From NCBI RefSeq assembly GCF_004153545.1, contig NZ_SDVA01000002.1, positions 62,001 through 126,000 of the forward strand: 64,000 nt of DNA. Direction: 5' to 3'. The position numbers and the translations under genes were made by a program. Source of the DNA: Serinicoccus sediminis. GTDB taxonomy: Bacteria > Actinomycetota > Actinomycetes > Actinomycetales > Dermatophilaceae. Position 1 is the first letter of the stretch. Each line of letters opens with the position of its first letter. Below the pieces are notes generated by a model. That model did not search any database and was not told the DNA's origin. It worked only from the letters and a program-made list of their open reading frames with translations. This document shows positions 1-7,812 of this stretch, piece after piece.

Positions 1-422
1 CGGGTGCGGACCCGCTCCCGGACTGCGTGGTCGGCGAGGCCTACACGCCCGAGTCGGTGCCCACCGACGTGGCGGTGGACCACAAGGGCAGGCTCTACGT
101 CACCACCCTGGGCGGTGCCGCCGGCGAGATCGTCCCGCTGAGCCGCGTCTACCGCATCGACCGGCACGGGCACGCCACCACGGTCGTCCGCGGCCTCCAC
201 GGCGCGACGGGCCTGGAGCGCTCACGCGACGGCCACCTCGTCGTGGCGGAGCTGTTCGGGGGTGAGGTCTCGGTGGTCCGCCCCGGCACCGGGAAGGCCC
301 GCACCCTGTTCACCGCCGACTCCCCGGCGGACGTGGCCCTCTCGGGCAAGCGGGTCTACGCCACCACCGGAGCGTTCGGCAACGGGGCACTGGTGACGTA
401 CGACCTCGGCCGGCGCCGCTGA
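1..422 (+). CDS. ScyD/ScyE-like beta-propeller protein, 3' fragment
   Basis: Reading frame is open from the left edge (first full codon at base 3) to a TGA at 420-422, so only the C-terminal ~139 residues are present. The visible part has the NHL/SMP-30-like propeller pattern: VPTDVAVDHKGRLYVTTL, then VYRIDRHG, then a strand reading HLVVAELFGGEVSVV, typical of the ScyD/ScyE family of secreted proteins found widely in actinobacteria. The role in actinobacteria is unknown; the family name comes from the cyanobacterial scytonemin locus. The true start and any signal peptide lie outside the window. Family assignment rests on sequence pattern only. Confidence 0.7.
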   Translation, partial: GADPLPDCVVGEAYTPESVPTDVAVDHKGRLYVTTLGGAAGEIVPLSRVYRIDRHGHATTVVRGLHGATGLERSRDGHLVVAELFGGEVSVVRPGTGKARTLFTADSPADVALSGKRVYATTGAFGNGALVTYDLGRRR

Positions 423-431
423 CCCGGTGAC

Positions 432-1034
432 TCAGGCGGTGCTGCGGCCGGCGACCGAGGCGATGCCCAGCCAGGTATGCCGGTTGCCGGCCCAGCACCA
501 GCCCAGCTTGGGCGCGCCCCGGCGGTCGCGGCCGTCACGGCCGGTCCCGTTGCTGATCCACAGCGCCGGGACGCGCGCGTCGAGCCCGGGACGTCCCGCG
601 GCCCGCGGCCGGCGGGACCCGGTCGTCATGAAGCACCGGTTGCGCTCCAGGACCTCGGGCCGCTGCAGCACCCAGGCGACGCCCTCGGCCACGGTCATGA
701 GGTCGCGCCCCCGCGACCGGATCTGCGGGTCGACCTCGTCGGGGCTGCGGTCGGCGTGCTCGTCACCGCGCTCCGGCGCGTGCACGGCATACAGGTCGGC
801 GTCCGGGACCTCGACCCCCGGCGCCGGGCCGAACTCCGCCAGGTCGGTCATGTCCTCGACCACGAACCCGGGCCGGTCACCGCGCCGCAGCAGCGGCACG
901 AGGTCGCCCACCGGGGCCAGCCGGGGATGCACGACGAGCAGGTCGCCGACGAGTCCCGGTGGGAGGTCAGGGACCGGCACCCCCAGCTCGGCGAGGCGTC
1001 GGTGCTGGGCGGTCAGGTCGGGCAGCGGGTGCAC
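432..1034 (-). CDS. DUF5701 family protein
   Basis: A 200-residue protein starting at GTG 1034, chosen because an AGGAGG ribosome site (1038-1043) lies four bases upstream. Recognised as the actinobacterial DUF5701 family by the conserved run LLVVHPRLAPVGDLVPLL, the FVVEDMTDLAEF segment, EVLERNRCFMTTGSR and a C-terminal ALWISNGTGRDGRDRRGAP followed by GWCWAGNRHTWLG. No catalytic function is established for the family. No signal peptide or membrane segment is seen, so it is probably cytoplasmic. It is convergent with the ScyD-like fragment, with nine bases between the stops, and divergent from the aldo/keto reductase. Confidence 0.8.
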   Translation of the reverse strand: MHPLPDLTAQHRRLAELGVPVPDLPPGLVGDLLVVHPRLAPVGDLVPLLRRGDRPGFVVEDMTDLAEFGPAPGVEVPDADLYAVHAPERGDEHADRSPDEVDPQIRSRGRDLMTVAEGVAWVLQRPEVLERNRCFMTTGSRRPRAAGRPGLDARVPALWISNGTGRDGRDRRGAPKLGWCWAGNRHTWLGIASVAGRSTA

Positions 1035-1151
1035 GGTCCTCCTGGGTGTCCGGGGCGTCCTTCAACGCCGGCGCGGCCCATCCCATTCCCGTCGCGGCGG
1101 CCATGGGGGCCGGGCAGGACGAGCCCGGGAGAGCGGCATACCGTAGGAGGA

Positions 1152-2156
1152 ATGGAGTTCAGATACCTCGGAAACAGCGGCCTCAAGATCAGCGAGATCA
1201 CCTACGGCAACTGGCTCACCCACGGGAGCCAGGTCGAGAACGAGGTCGCCCACCAGTGCGTGCGCGCGGCCCTCGACGCCGGCATCAGCACCTTCGACAC
1301 GGCGGACGTCTACGCCAACACCAAGGCGGAGTCGGTCCTCGGCGAGGCCCTCAAGGGCGAGCGCCGCGAGAGCCTGGAGATCTTCACCAAGGTCTACTGG
1401 CCGACCGGCCCGGGCGGCAAGAACGACACCGGGCTGTCTCGCAAGCACATCATGGAGTCCATCGACGGCAGCCTCTCCCGGCTGCAGACCGACTACGTCG
1501 ACCTCTACCAGGCCCACCGCTACGACACGGAGACGCCGCTCGAGGAGACCATGCAGGCCTTCGCCGACGTGGTGCGGCAGGGCAAGGCGCACTATATTGG
1601 CGTGAGCGAGTGGACCGCTGACCAGATCCGGGCGGGGCACACGCTGGCCCAGGACCTGGGCATCCAGCTCATCTCCTCCCAGCCGCAGTACTCCATGCTG
1701 TGGAGGGTCATCGAGCCCGAGGTCGTGCCGACCTGCGAGGAGCTCGGCATCTCCCAGATCGTCTGGAGCCCGATGGCGCAGGGCGTGCTCTCCGGGAAGT
1801 ACCTGCCCGGTGAGCAGCCGACCGAGGGCCGCGCGGCGGACGAGTCCATGGGCAAGGGCATGCAGGGCTTCATGCGCGACGAGACGCTGCGCGCCGTGCA
1901 GGAGCTCAAGCCGCTGGCCGAGGAGGCCGGGCTGACCATGCCGCAGCTCGCCGTCGCCTGGGTGCTGCAGAATCCCAACGTCGCCGCCGCCCTGGTGGGC
2001 GCGTCCAAGCCCTCGCAGGTCGAGGACAACGTCAAGGCCGCCGGCGTGACCCTCGACGCCGACCTCATGGCCAAGATCGACGAGGCCGTCGGCGGGGTCG
2101 CCGAGAAGGACCCGGGCAAGACCGCGGAGAACGCCCCGCAGACCCGCGTGGCCTGA
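1152..2156 (+). CDS. Aldo/keto reductase (Kv-beta-like)
   Basis: A 334-residue NADPH-dependent aldo/keto reductase. The start at ATG 1152 follows a strong AGGAGG site at 1145-1150. The AKR signature is present: FDTADVYANTKAESVLGEAL contains the catalytic Asp and Tyr, the catalytic Lys is in IFTKVYWP, and the catalytic His in DLYQAHRYD. The C-terminal cofactor-binding segment reads AALVGASKPSQVEDNVKA. Sequence style is closest to the AKR6/potassium-channel beta-subunit-like group (DIVWSPMAQGVLSGKYLPG-type segment). The physiological substrate cannot be read from sequence. A very strong hairpin terminator follows at 2174-2216. Confidence 0.9.
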   Translation: MEFRYLGNSGLKISEITYGNWLTHGSQVENEVAHQCVRAALDAGISTFDTADVYANTKAESVLGEALKGERRESLEIFTKVYWPTGPGGKNDTGLSRKHIMESIDGSLSRLQTDYVDLYQAHRYDTETPLEETMQAFADVVRQGKAHYIGVSEWTADQIRAGHTLAQDLGIQLISSQPQYSMLWRVIEPEVVPTCEELGISQIVWSPMAQGVLSGKYLPGEQPTEGRAADESMGKGMQGFMRDETLRAVQELKPLAEEAGLTMPQLAVAWVLQNPNVAAALVGASKPSQVEDNVKAAGVTLDADLMAKIDEAVGGVAEKDPGKTAENAPQTRVA

Positions 2157-2173
2157 GCCCACCCGCGTCACCC

Positions 2174-2216
2174 ACGGCTCGCGCCGCGTCCGGCCCCCGG
2201 ACGCGGCGCGAGCCGT
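2174..2216 (+). terminator. Strong hairpin terminator after the aldo/keto reductase
   Basis: A perfect 20-bp inverted repeat (ACGGCTCGCGCCGCGTCCGG at 2174-2193 and its complement at 2197-2216) with a three-base CCC loop, followed by TTGTG. There is no long T-run, which is usual for this G+C-rich DNA. Confidence 0.85.
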
Positions 2217-2250
2217 TGTGCCGTGCCGTGGGCGGTGGCAGTCTTGGACC

Positions 2251-2874
2251 ATGAGACTGGACGAGGTCTTCGCCCGCCACAGCGACGGCAGCTCTGACCA
2301 GCCGTTGCTCGTCACCCCCGCCATCCGCCCCTCCGCGCGGGAGCAGCTGGCGACCCTGGAGCGCCTGGGCCTCAGCGCCCAGGACGGGGTCACCGAGGCC
2401 GACCTGCTCGCCGACCGCGAGGTCGCGCAGGCCATCCGCCAGCATCCCTACGTCGCGCTCCTGCACTGCCTGGCCCGCGACGCCGACGGGGAGCTGACCC
2501 ACCACCCGCACGTCACGACCGTCGACCTCGAGCACGTCGTCGGCCCGGACTCCTACCCCGACCTGGTGCGCAAGCTGGCCGCCGCCGCCGGGTCGACCGA
2601 GGAGCTCGGGGAGGTGCACGGCGGGGTGGACCGCGAGCGCAACCGCTGGGTCGTCCGCTTCCGGGTCGGGCGCATCACCCGCGAGCTGCACCCGCGCCTC
2701 GACCACGACTACGCCGACATGGCCGTCCTGCCGTGGATCTTCGACGCCGTCTGCCTGCCGGGCCAGGCCAGCGCCTTCGTCCGGCACGGCCAGCGCATCA
2801 CCGTGGCCTACGTGCCGCGGTGGCACGTCGACGAGCTGCAGCGGGTGCTGGACCGCTGGGCGTCCCTGGCCTGA
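2251..2874 (+). CDS. Hypothetical protein, 207 residues
   Basis: Start taken at ATG 2251, beginning MRLDEVFARHSDGSSDQP; an upstream in-frame ATG exists but lies in the terminator tail. I do not recognise a family. The protein is soluble-looking and acidic, with no signal peptide and no membrane segment. It has a histidine-containing middle (ADGELTHHPHVTTVDLEHVV) and a basic-aromatic C-terminus (VAYVPRWHVDELQRVLDRW). Codon usage matches neighbours, so it is very probably a real gene. It is convergent with the GH32 gene. Confidence 0.65.
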   Translation: MRLDEVFARHSDGSSDQPLLVTPAIRPSAREQLATLERLGLSAQDGVTEADLLADREVAQAIRQHPYVALLHCLARDADGELTHHPHVTTVDLEHVVGPDSYPDLVRKLAAAAGSTEELGEVHGGVDRERNRWVVRFRVGRITRELHPRLDHDYADMAVLPWIFDAVCLPGQASAFVRHGQRITVAYVPRWHVDELQRVLDRWASLA

Positions 2875-2893
2875 GCCGGCGGCGGTCCCGGGC

Positions 2894-4090
2894 TCAGGCC
2901 AGGGCCGCACCCTCCCACCGCCACGGCACCGGGTGCCGGAACGTCGCGGGCGCTCCCGTGGGCGGGTAGACCTCCAGCACCGACCCGTCCACCAGGACGC
3001 GGGTGCCCTCGACCAGAGCCAGCCGGCCGAGGTCGGGGTGGACCAGGCCGGCACCGGCCCCACCGACGTCGAGGCCGAGCTGCCCCTCCAGGGCCGCTCC
3101 GTGCACCGGCTCGGCCGCCCCCCACGGCAGCCCCGCGGCGGCCAGCGGGTCCAGCACCAGCCGGGGACGGCTGTCCTCGAGCACCAGGCGCCGCGGCACG
3201 GTCATGCAGCCGGCGTGGTCCCCGCCGCTCTCCTCCGGGCCGTCCTCACGGACCCAGCCCATGAGCCAGTAGCCCGCGCGTCCGTCGGCCGCGAGCTGCG
3301 GGGCGTAGAAGTCGGCGCCCTCGTCGAGCAGGTCGACCCGGTCGACCTCGAGCGCGGGCCGCCCGGCATCGTCGCTGCCGAAGGCCCCGGTGCACGCCAC
3401 CACCTGGCCGAGCACGCCACGGTCGTGCAGCGACACGACCAGCGTGGCCCGCCCGTCCCAGACCGCCAGCTGCGGACACTCCCACACGTCGGCGGGCAGG
3501 GCACCGGCCAGCGCGGGGTCGTCACCGGTCAGCCAGACACCGAGGTAGTCCCAGGCCAGGAGGTCGTCGCAGCCGTAGAGCAGGATCGCCGGCGTGCCGT
3601 CCCGGAGCCCGGCGCCGAGCACGGCATACCGGTGCCCCTCGTGCTCGAGGACGAACGGGTCGCGCATGACGGCGACGTCGTCCACCTCGGGGGTCTGGGC
3701 GACGACCACCGGGTCCGACCAGGTGTCGAGGTCCGCGTCCATCGACCAGCGCAGGCACACGGTGCTGCGCCCGTCCGCGCCGGTCACCCCGGAGTAGACG
3801 GCCGCGGGCCTCTGCGGCCCACTGACCAGGACGCCCGACCAGCAACCGAAGCTGTCGGGTCCTCCGTCCTGCGGGGTGAAGGCCACCGGGTGCTCGCGCC
3901 AGCGGAGCAGGTCGGTGCTGCTCGCGTGTCCCCAGGCGATCTGCCGGTGCCACGGACCCTGCGGGTTGTGCTGGAAGAAGACGTGCCAACGGCCCTCGTG
4001 GAAGACCATGCCGTTGGGGTCGTTCAGCCAGCCGCGGGCGGGGCGCAGGTGGTAGGCCGTGGGCGCTCCCCCGGTCGTGGACAGGCTCAT
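2894..4090 (-). CDS. Glycoside hydrolase family 32 (sucrose/fructan hydrolase)
   Basis: A 398-residue cytoplasmic GH32 enzyme hydrolysing beta-fructosidic bonds (sucrose, sucrose-6-phosphate or short fructans). The hallmark nucleophile motif WLNDPNG is at residues 21-27 (Asp24), the RDP motif is in AVMRDPFVLEHEG (~residue 145) and the acid/base Glu is in WECPQL (~205). A short C-terminal beta-sandwich follows, ending with VEGTRVLVDGSVLEVYPP. Start ATG 4090 has a GGAG site six bases upstream. No signal peptide is visible, so it acts inside the cell. No PTS or sugar transporter gene lies next to it, so the source of substrate is not clear from context. Confidence 0.9.
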   Translation of the reverse strand: MSLSTTGGAPTAYHLRPARGWLNDPNGMVFHEGRWHVFFQHNPQGPWHRQIAWGHASSTDLLRWREHPVAFTPQDGGPDSFGCWSGVLVSGPQRPAAVYSGVTGADGRSTVCLRWSMDADLDTWSDPVVVAQTPEVDDVAVMRDPFVLEHEGHRYAVLGAGLRDGTPAILLYGCDDLLAWDYLGVWLTGDDPALAGALPADVWECPQLAVWDGRATLVVSLHDRGVLGQVVACTGAFGSDDAGRPALEVDRVDLLDEGADFYAPQLAADGRAGYWLMGWVREDGPEESGGDHAGCMTVPRRLVLEDSRPRLVLDPLAAAGLPWGAAEPVHGAALEGQLGLDVGGAGAGLVHPDLGRLALVEGTRVLVDGSVLEVYPPTGAPATFRHPVPWRWEGAALA

Positions 4091-4196
4091 CGGTGCTCCT
4101 CGTTCGGCACGGTCCGGCGGCCACCGGCCGCGACGATCCCGCCCACTGTGCGAGAGGCCGCGAGGGCTGTCAACCTGCACCTGAGAGGGTGGGCCC

Positions 4197-5348
4197 ATGG
4201 CCTCTCCCTTCGACCTCTCGCTCGAGCAGATGCGGACCCACCGCAGCGCCAAGTGGAGCCGCGTCCCCGACGACGTGCTGCCGGCGTGGACCGCCGAGAT
4301 GGACGCCGTCACCGGCCCCGCGATCAGCTCGGCGCTGCACACCGCGATCGAGCGCAGCGACCTGGGGTATGCCGGTGAGCCCGGTCCGGTCGTCGACGCC
4401 TTCGCCGGCTTCGCGCGGGACGTGTGGGGCTGGGAGACCCAGGGCACGCCCGGCCGGGCGCGGCTCTTCGCCGACGTCGGCCAGGCCGCCAAGGAGACGT
4501 TGCGCGCGCTCACCTCGCCCGGCGACGCGGTCGTCCTCAACCCACCGGTCTACCTGTCCTTCTACCCCTGGCTGCGCGAGCTGGGCCTCGAGCCCCTCGA
4601 GGTGCCCATGCTCGACGTGGCCGGGGGCGGCCGGCTCGACCTGGGGGCGATGGGCCGCGCGGTCGCCGGCGGCGCCCGGGTGGTGCTGCTGTGCAGCCCG
4701 CACAACCCGCTGGGCTACGTCTACCCGCGCGAGGAGCTGGCCGCGCTCGCCGACCTGGCGGCCGAGCACGACGCCGTGGTCATCGCCGACGAGATCCACG
4801 CCCCGCTCGTCCACCCCGGCAGCCCGCGCCCGTTCGTGCCGTTCCTCACGGTGAGCGAGGCCGCGCGGCAGGTCGGCATCGCCCTGCACTCGCCGTCCAA
4901 GGCGTGGAACACCGCAGGGCTCAAGCTGGCGCTGGGCGTCACCGCGGTGGAGGGGAGGTGGCCGCAGCGCCAGCCGGAGACCGACTGGGCGCCGAGCATC
5001 CTGGGGCAGTACGCCGCGATCGCCGCCTACACCGAGGGCCGGGAGTGGCTGGCGACCACCGTGGCCGAGATCGAGGCGCGCACCCAGGCCCTGCCCGCCC
5101 TGCTCGCCGAGCACCTGCCGGGGGTCCGGTTCACCCCTGGCACCGCCTCCTACCTCGCCTGGCTCGACTGCCGCGCCCTCGACCTCGGTGACGATCCCGC
5201 GCAGACCTTCCTCGAGCGCGGGCGGGTGCTGCTCTCCCCGGGCCCGGCCTTCGGCGCCGGCGGCGCCGGCTTCGCCCGGCTCAACATCGGCACCAGCGAG
5301 GACCTCGTGCGCGAGGCCGTCCGCCGCATGGCCGCTGCCCTCCCCTGA
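4197..5348 (+). CDS. MalY/PatB-family PLP-dependent C-S lyase/aminotransferase
   Basis: A 383-residue fold-type I PLP enzyme. The N-terminus has the MalY/PatB hallmark (KWSRVPDDVLPAWTAEMD), the Asn-Pro PLP contact is in LCSPHNPLGYV, the Asp-Glu pair in VIADEIHAPL and the Schiff-base lysine in SPSKAWNTAG (about residue 235). The family catalyses beta-elimination of cystathionine or cysteine conjugates, releasing pyruvate and ammonia. Divergent from the GH32 gene; the gene is followed by the 22-bp tandem array. No regulator is adjacent. Family call is firm, exact substrate is not. Confidence 0.88.
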   Translation: MASPFDLSLEQMRTHRSAKWSRVPDDVLPAWTAEMDAVTGPAISSALHTAIERSDLGYAGEPGPVVDAFAGFARDVWGWETQGTPGRARLFADVGQAAKETLRALTSPGDAVVLNPPVYLSFYPWLRELGLEPLEVPMLDVAGGGRLDLGAMGRAVAGGARVVLLCSPHNPLGYVYPREELAALADLAAEHDAVVIADEIHAPLVHPGSPRPFVPFLTVSEAARQVGIALHSPSKAWNTAGLKLALGVTAVEGRWPQRQPETDWAPSILGQYAAIAAYTEGREWLATTVAEIEARTQALPALLAEHLPGVRFTPGTASYLAWLDCRALDLGDDPAQTFLERGRVLLSPGPAFGAGGAGFARLNIGTSEDLVREAVRRMAAALP

Positions 5349-5400
5349 CGGAGCACCCGCCCGACCCGGCCCGACCCGACCCGGCCTCCCCCCTTCCTGC

Positions 5401-5488
5401 ACCGGACGCGTGCTCCGGCCACACCGGACGCGCCCTCAGACCACACCGGACGCGTGCTCCGGCCGCACCGGACGCGTGCTCGACGGCC
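5401..5488 (+). repeat. 22-bp tandem repeat array, 4 units (locus A1)
   Basis: Four direct repeats with the invariant core ACCGGACGCG starting at 5401, 5423, 5445 and 5467, an exact 22-bp period. The typical full unit reads ACCGGACGCGTGCTCCGGCC plus two bases; the second unit diverges in its 3' half. Several units contain CCGGA-N7-TCCGG dyads. It lies between two convergent genes. The same array occurs at 27802-27889 (opposite orientation) and 62887-62974. Confidence 0.92.
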
Positions 5489-5498
5489 GCAGGCCCGA

Positions 5499-6419
5499 TC
5501 AGCCGCAGTCGATCGCCCCGAGCCGCGCCAGCCCCTCCAGGTCACCGGGGCCGAAGCCGGGCTGGCCGGTGTTGACCGCCGCCATGAGCTCGCCCGGGTC
5601 GTCCACGTGGTCCAGGCCCAGGACGTGGCCGAGCTCGTGGTCGAGCACCAGCGCGGTCTCCCTGGTGCCGACGAGGTCCTGGCGGTCCAGGACGACCGAG
5701 CCGCTGACCAGCGTCCTGCGCCCCGACACCGCGTCGGTCATGACGAGCGGGCCACCGAGCCCCGCCGTCCGCCCGGTGAGCGCCGGCACCTGCGCCGCGG
5801 TGGACCAGGCGACGAGCACCGGGTCCCGGGCCGTCCTCGGCTGGTCGAAGGTGTCCTCGCTCTCGCCCACGAGCTCGAGCAACAGCCCGGAGGCCGCGGA
5901 GACGCGCGCCAGCGACCCCTCCACGACGTCCTCGTAGCCCGCAGGTGCGCCGTCCGGGTTCACGACCACCTCGACCGACCGGCACGGTGAGAAGCCGACG
6001 GGCTCCTCCGACGCGGGCTGCGTGTAGAGGAAGGCGTGCTCGCCGGTCCGGGCGACAGCCACCTCTGGCAGCAGCCGGGAGGACTCCCCGGCGAGGCCAC
6101 CCAGCGGGTCGTCCAGCGGGGTGGACTCCTGCACCACGGCAGCGACCTCGTCCGCCCACGCCACCCGCTGGTCGTCATCACGGCCGGTGACCAGGTCGAC
6201 CGCCCGGCCGAGCAGCTCCGACGACTGCGTCGGGAAGAGGGCGACGGCGGCGACCCCCGCGATCACGACCACCCAGCCCGTGCCGGAGCGACGACGTCGC
6301 CGGCGGGGCGGGGAGGACGGGATGCCGCCCAGGCCGTAGAGCTCGTCCCAGCGGTCGAGCTCGGCGAGGCGGCGTTCCATCTCGCGCGCCCGGCGGCGTC
6401 GCGCCATCGGCTCGAACAT
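5499..6419 (-). CDS. Membrane-anchored matrixin-like zinc metalloprotease
   Basis: A 306-residue protein with a basic N-terminus (about 45 residues, RRRRRRSG), one transmembrane segment near residues 47-65 (GWVVVIAGVAAVALFP) and an extracytoplasmic catalytic domain. The C-terminal domain carries the metzincin-type zinc motif HELGHVLGLDH (HExxHxxGxxH), followed by DDPGELM, which resembles the Met-turn. Start ATG 6419 is preferred because an AGGA site precedes it. Substrate unknown. A clear paralogue, with the same VNPDGAP segment and zinc motif, lies at 17345-18055. Convergent with the MalY-type gene across the 22-bp array. Confidence 0.82.
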   Translation of the reverse strand: MFEPMARRRRAREMERRLAELDRWDELYGLGGIPSSPPRRRRRRSGTGWVVVIAGVAAVALFPTQSSELLGRAVDLVTGRDDDQRVAWADEVAAVVQESTPLDDPLGGLAGESSRLLPEVAVARTGEHAFLYTQPASEEPVGFSPCRSVEVVVNPDGAPAGYEDVVEGSLARVSAASGLLLELVGESEDTFDQPRTARDPVLVAWSTAAQVPALTGRTAGLGGPLVMTDAVSGRRTLVSGSVVLDRQDLVGTRETALVLDHELGHVLGLDHVDDPGELMAAVNTGQPGFGPGDLEGLARLGAIDCG

Positions 6420-6491
6420 GGGCTCATCCTGCCGCACGCCGCGGCATACCGCTGCCCGCTGCGCACCGCTCCCGACCGGGTATGCCGTCCC

Positions 6492-7760
6492 TCAGGCCTC
6501 GCGCGGTGGCGTCACCTTGGTGCGGGCGTAGCGGAAGGGCTCGCGCGGGGGCCGGGTCAGCAGGTCGGCGGTGAAGCGCCGACGGGCCAGCAGCACGAGC
6601 AGGCCCGCGGTGGCGAAGCAGGCCGCGGCCACCGCCCAGGTCACCGGGAAGCCGACGGCCTGCGAGAGCCCGCCCAGGAGCGCCGGGCCCAGGGCACCTC
6701 CGGCGAACGCCCCCGCCTGGACCGCGCCCGAGGCCTGGGCCGGGTTGTCGCGCCCGAGGCGGGCGACGGCATACAGCAGCAGGCCGGGCCACGACCAGCC
6801 GATGCTGAAGGCCAGCAGCCCGAAGGCCCACACCGCCCACGGCTCGGCCATGGCCAGGCCCGCGCAGGCCAGTGCCCCGACCCCCATCTGCGCGGCGACG
6901 ACGGGCAGGTTGGCCCCGTGCCGGTGGTCGGCCCGCCAGCCGGAGAAGATCCGGACCGCGATGGAGCCGCCCGAGCCCAGCGCCATGAGGATCCCGGTCT
7001 GCGACGGGGTGAGCCCGACCTCGAACCCCCAGGAGGCGGCGAAGGCACCGACGAAGTTGGCGGCCGCGCTCGCGAAGGTGATGGCCAGCGCCGCGAGCAC
7101 CAGCGGCAGGGTCGGCGGCGACTCCAGCAGCTCGGGCAGGGAGACGGCCCCGGCCGACCCCCGCCGGGCGCGGTGCCTCCGCTCCCGGACCAGCAGCACC
7201 AGCGCCCCGCCGACGACCACCAGCCCCAGGGCCGCGGTGATGAGGAACGTGGACCGCCACCCCCACACCGCCCCCGTGGTCGGGACCGCGAGCCCCCCGA
7301 GCATGATCGCGAGCGGCACCGCCGACTGCTTGACCCCGAAGCCGAGGCCGCGGCGCCCCGGCGGCAGGGTGCGGGCCATGAGCAGGTTCGCGGTGGCCTG
7401 GGACGCGGCGTTGCCGAGCCCGAGGGCGACCATGACGAGCAGCAGCGACCACCAGCCGCTGACCAGCACCGTCATCGCCACCCCACCCCCGGCGACGAGG
7501 GTGCCCGCCGCGAGCAGCAGCCGGCCGCGGCCCCACCGGTCCACGACGCCGGAGGTCGACAGGGTCGCGACCGCGGCGGTCGCGAAGAAGACGCTGACGC
7601 CTACCCCGAACGCGCCGAGCCCCAGCCCGAGGTCCTCCCGGATGCGCACCGCCTGGGCACCCAGGAGGAAGGGCGGGATGGCGCCGAGCGTGGTGACCGC
7701 CGAGGCGAGCACCATGACGAGCGCGGAGCGACCACGGCGCGGGGCTGCTGGCCTGACCAC
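6492..7760 (-). CDS. MFS transporter
   Basis: A 422-residue major facilitator superfamily protein with about twelve hydrophobic segments, from VMVLASAVTTLGAIPPFLLG near the N-terminus to FATAGLLVLLARRR near the C-terminus. The cytoplasmic loop between helices 2 and 3 reads VVDRWGRGRLLLAAG, the MFS GxxxDRxGRR-type signature. A basic central loop (RERRHRARRGSAG) separates the two halves. Start GTG 7760 is the longest option; an internal ATG about 15 codons in is possible. Substrate not predictable. It follows the DASS gene on the same strand with a 52-base gap, so co-transcription is possible. Confidence 0.85.
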   Translation of the reverse strand: MVRPAAPRRGRSALVMVLASAVTTLGAIPPFLLGAQAVRIREDLGLGLGAFGVGVSVFFATAAVATLSTSGVVDRWGRGRLLLAAGTLVAGGGVAMTVLVSGWWSLLLVMVALGLGNAASQATANLLMARTLPPGRRGLGFGVKQSAVPLAIMLGGLAVPTTGAVWGWRSTFLITAALGLVVVGGALVLLVRERRHRARRGSAGAVSLPELLESPPTLPLVLAALAITFASAAANFVGAFAASWGFEVGLTPSQTGILMALGSGGSIAVRIFSGWRADHRHGANLPVVAAQMGVGALACAGLAMAEPWAVWAFGLLAFSIGWSWPGLLLYAVARLGRDNPAQASGAVQAGAFAGGALGPALLGGLSQAVGFPVTWAVAAACFATAGLLVLLARRRFTADLLTRPPREPFRYARTKVTPPREA

Positions 7761-7812
7761 GCGGGCGCCTCGCCCCCTCCCTGCCGTCGAGCGGTATGCC
7801 GTCCGCCGGCCC

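Noticed and set aside
1062-2435. 457-residue minus-strand frame opposite the first aldo/keto reductase
   Set aside because: Antisense of a gene with full catalytic motifs and a strong ribosome site; composition is typical of a mirror frame in G+C-rich DNA.
5401-5488. CRISPR array
   Set aside because: Units follow each other directly without unique spacers, are only 22 bp and number four; no cas genes occur in the window. The same applies to the 32-bp arrays.
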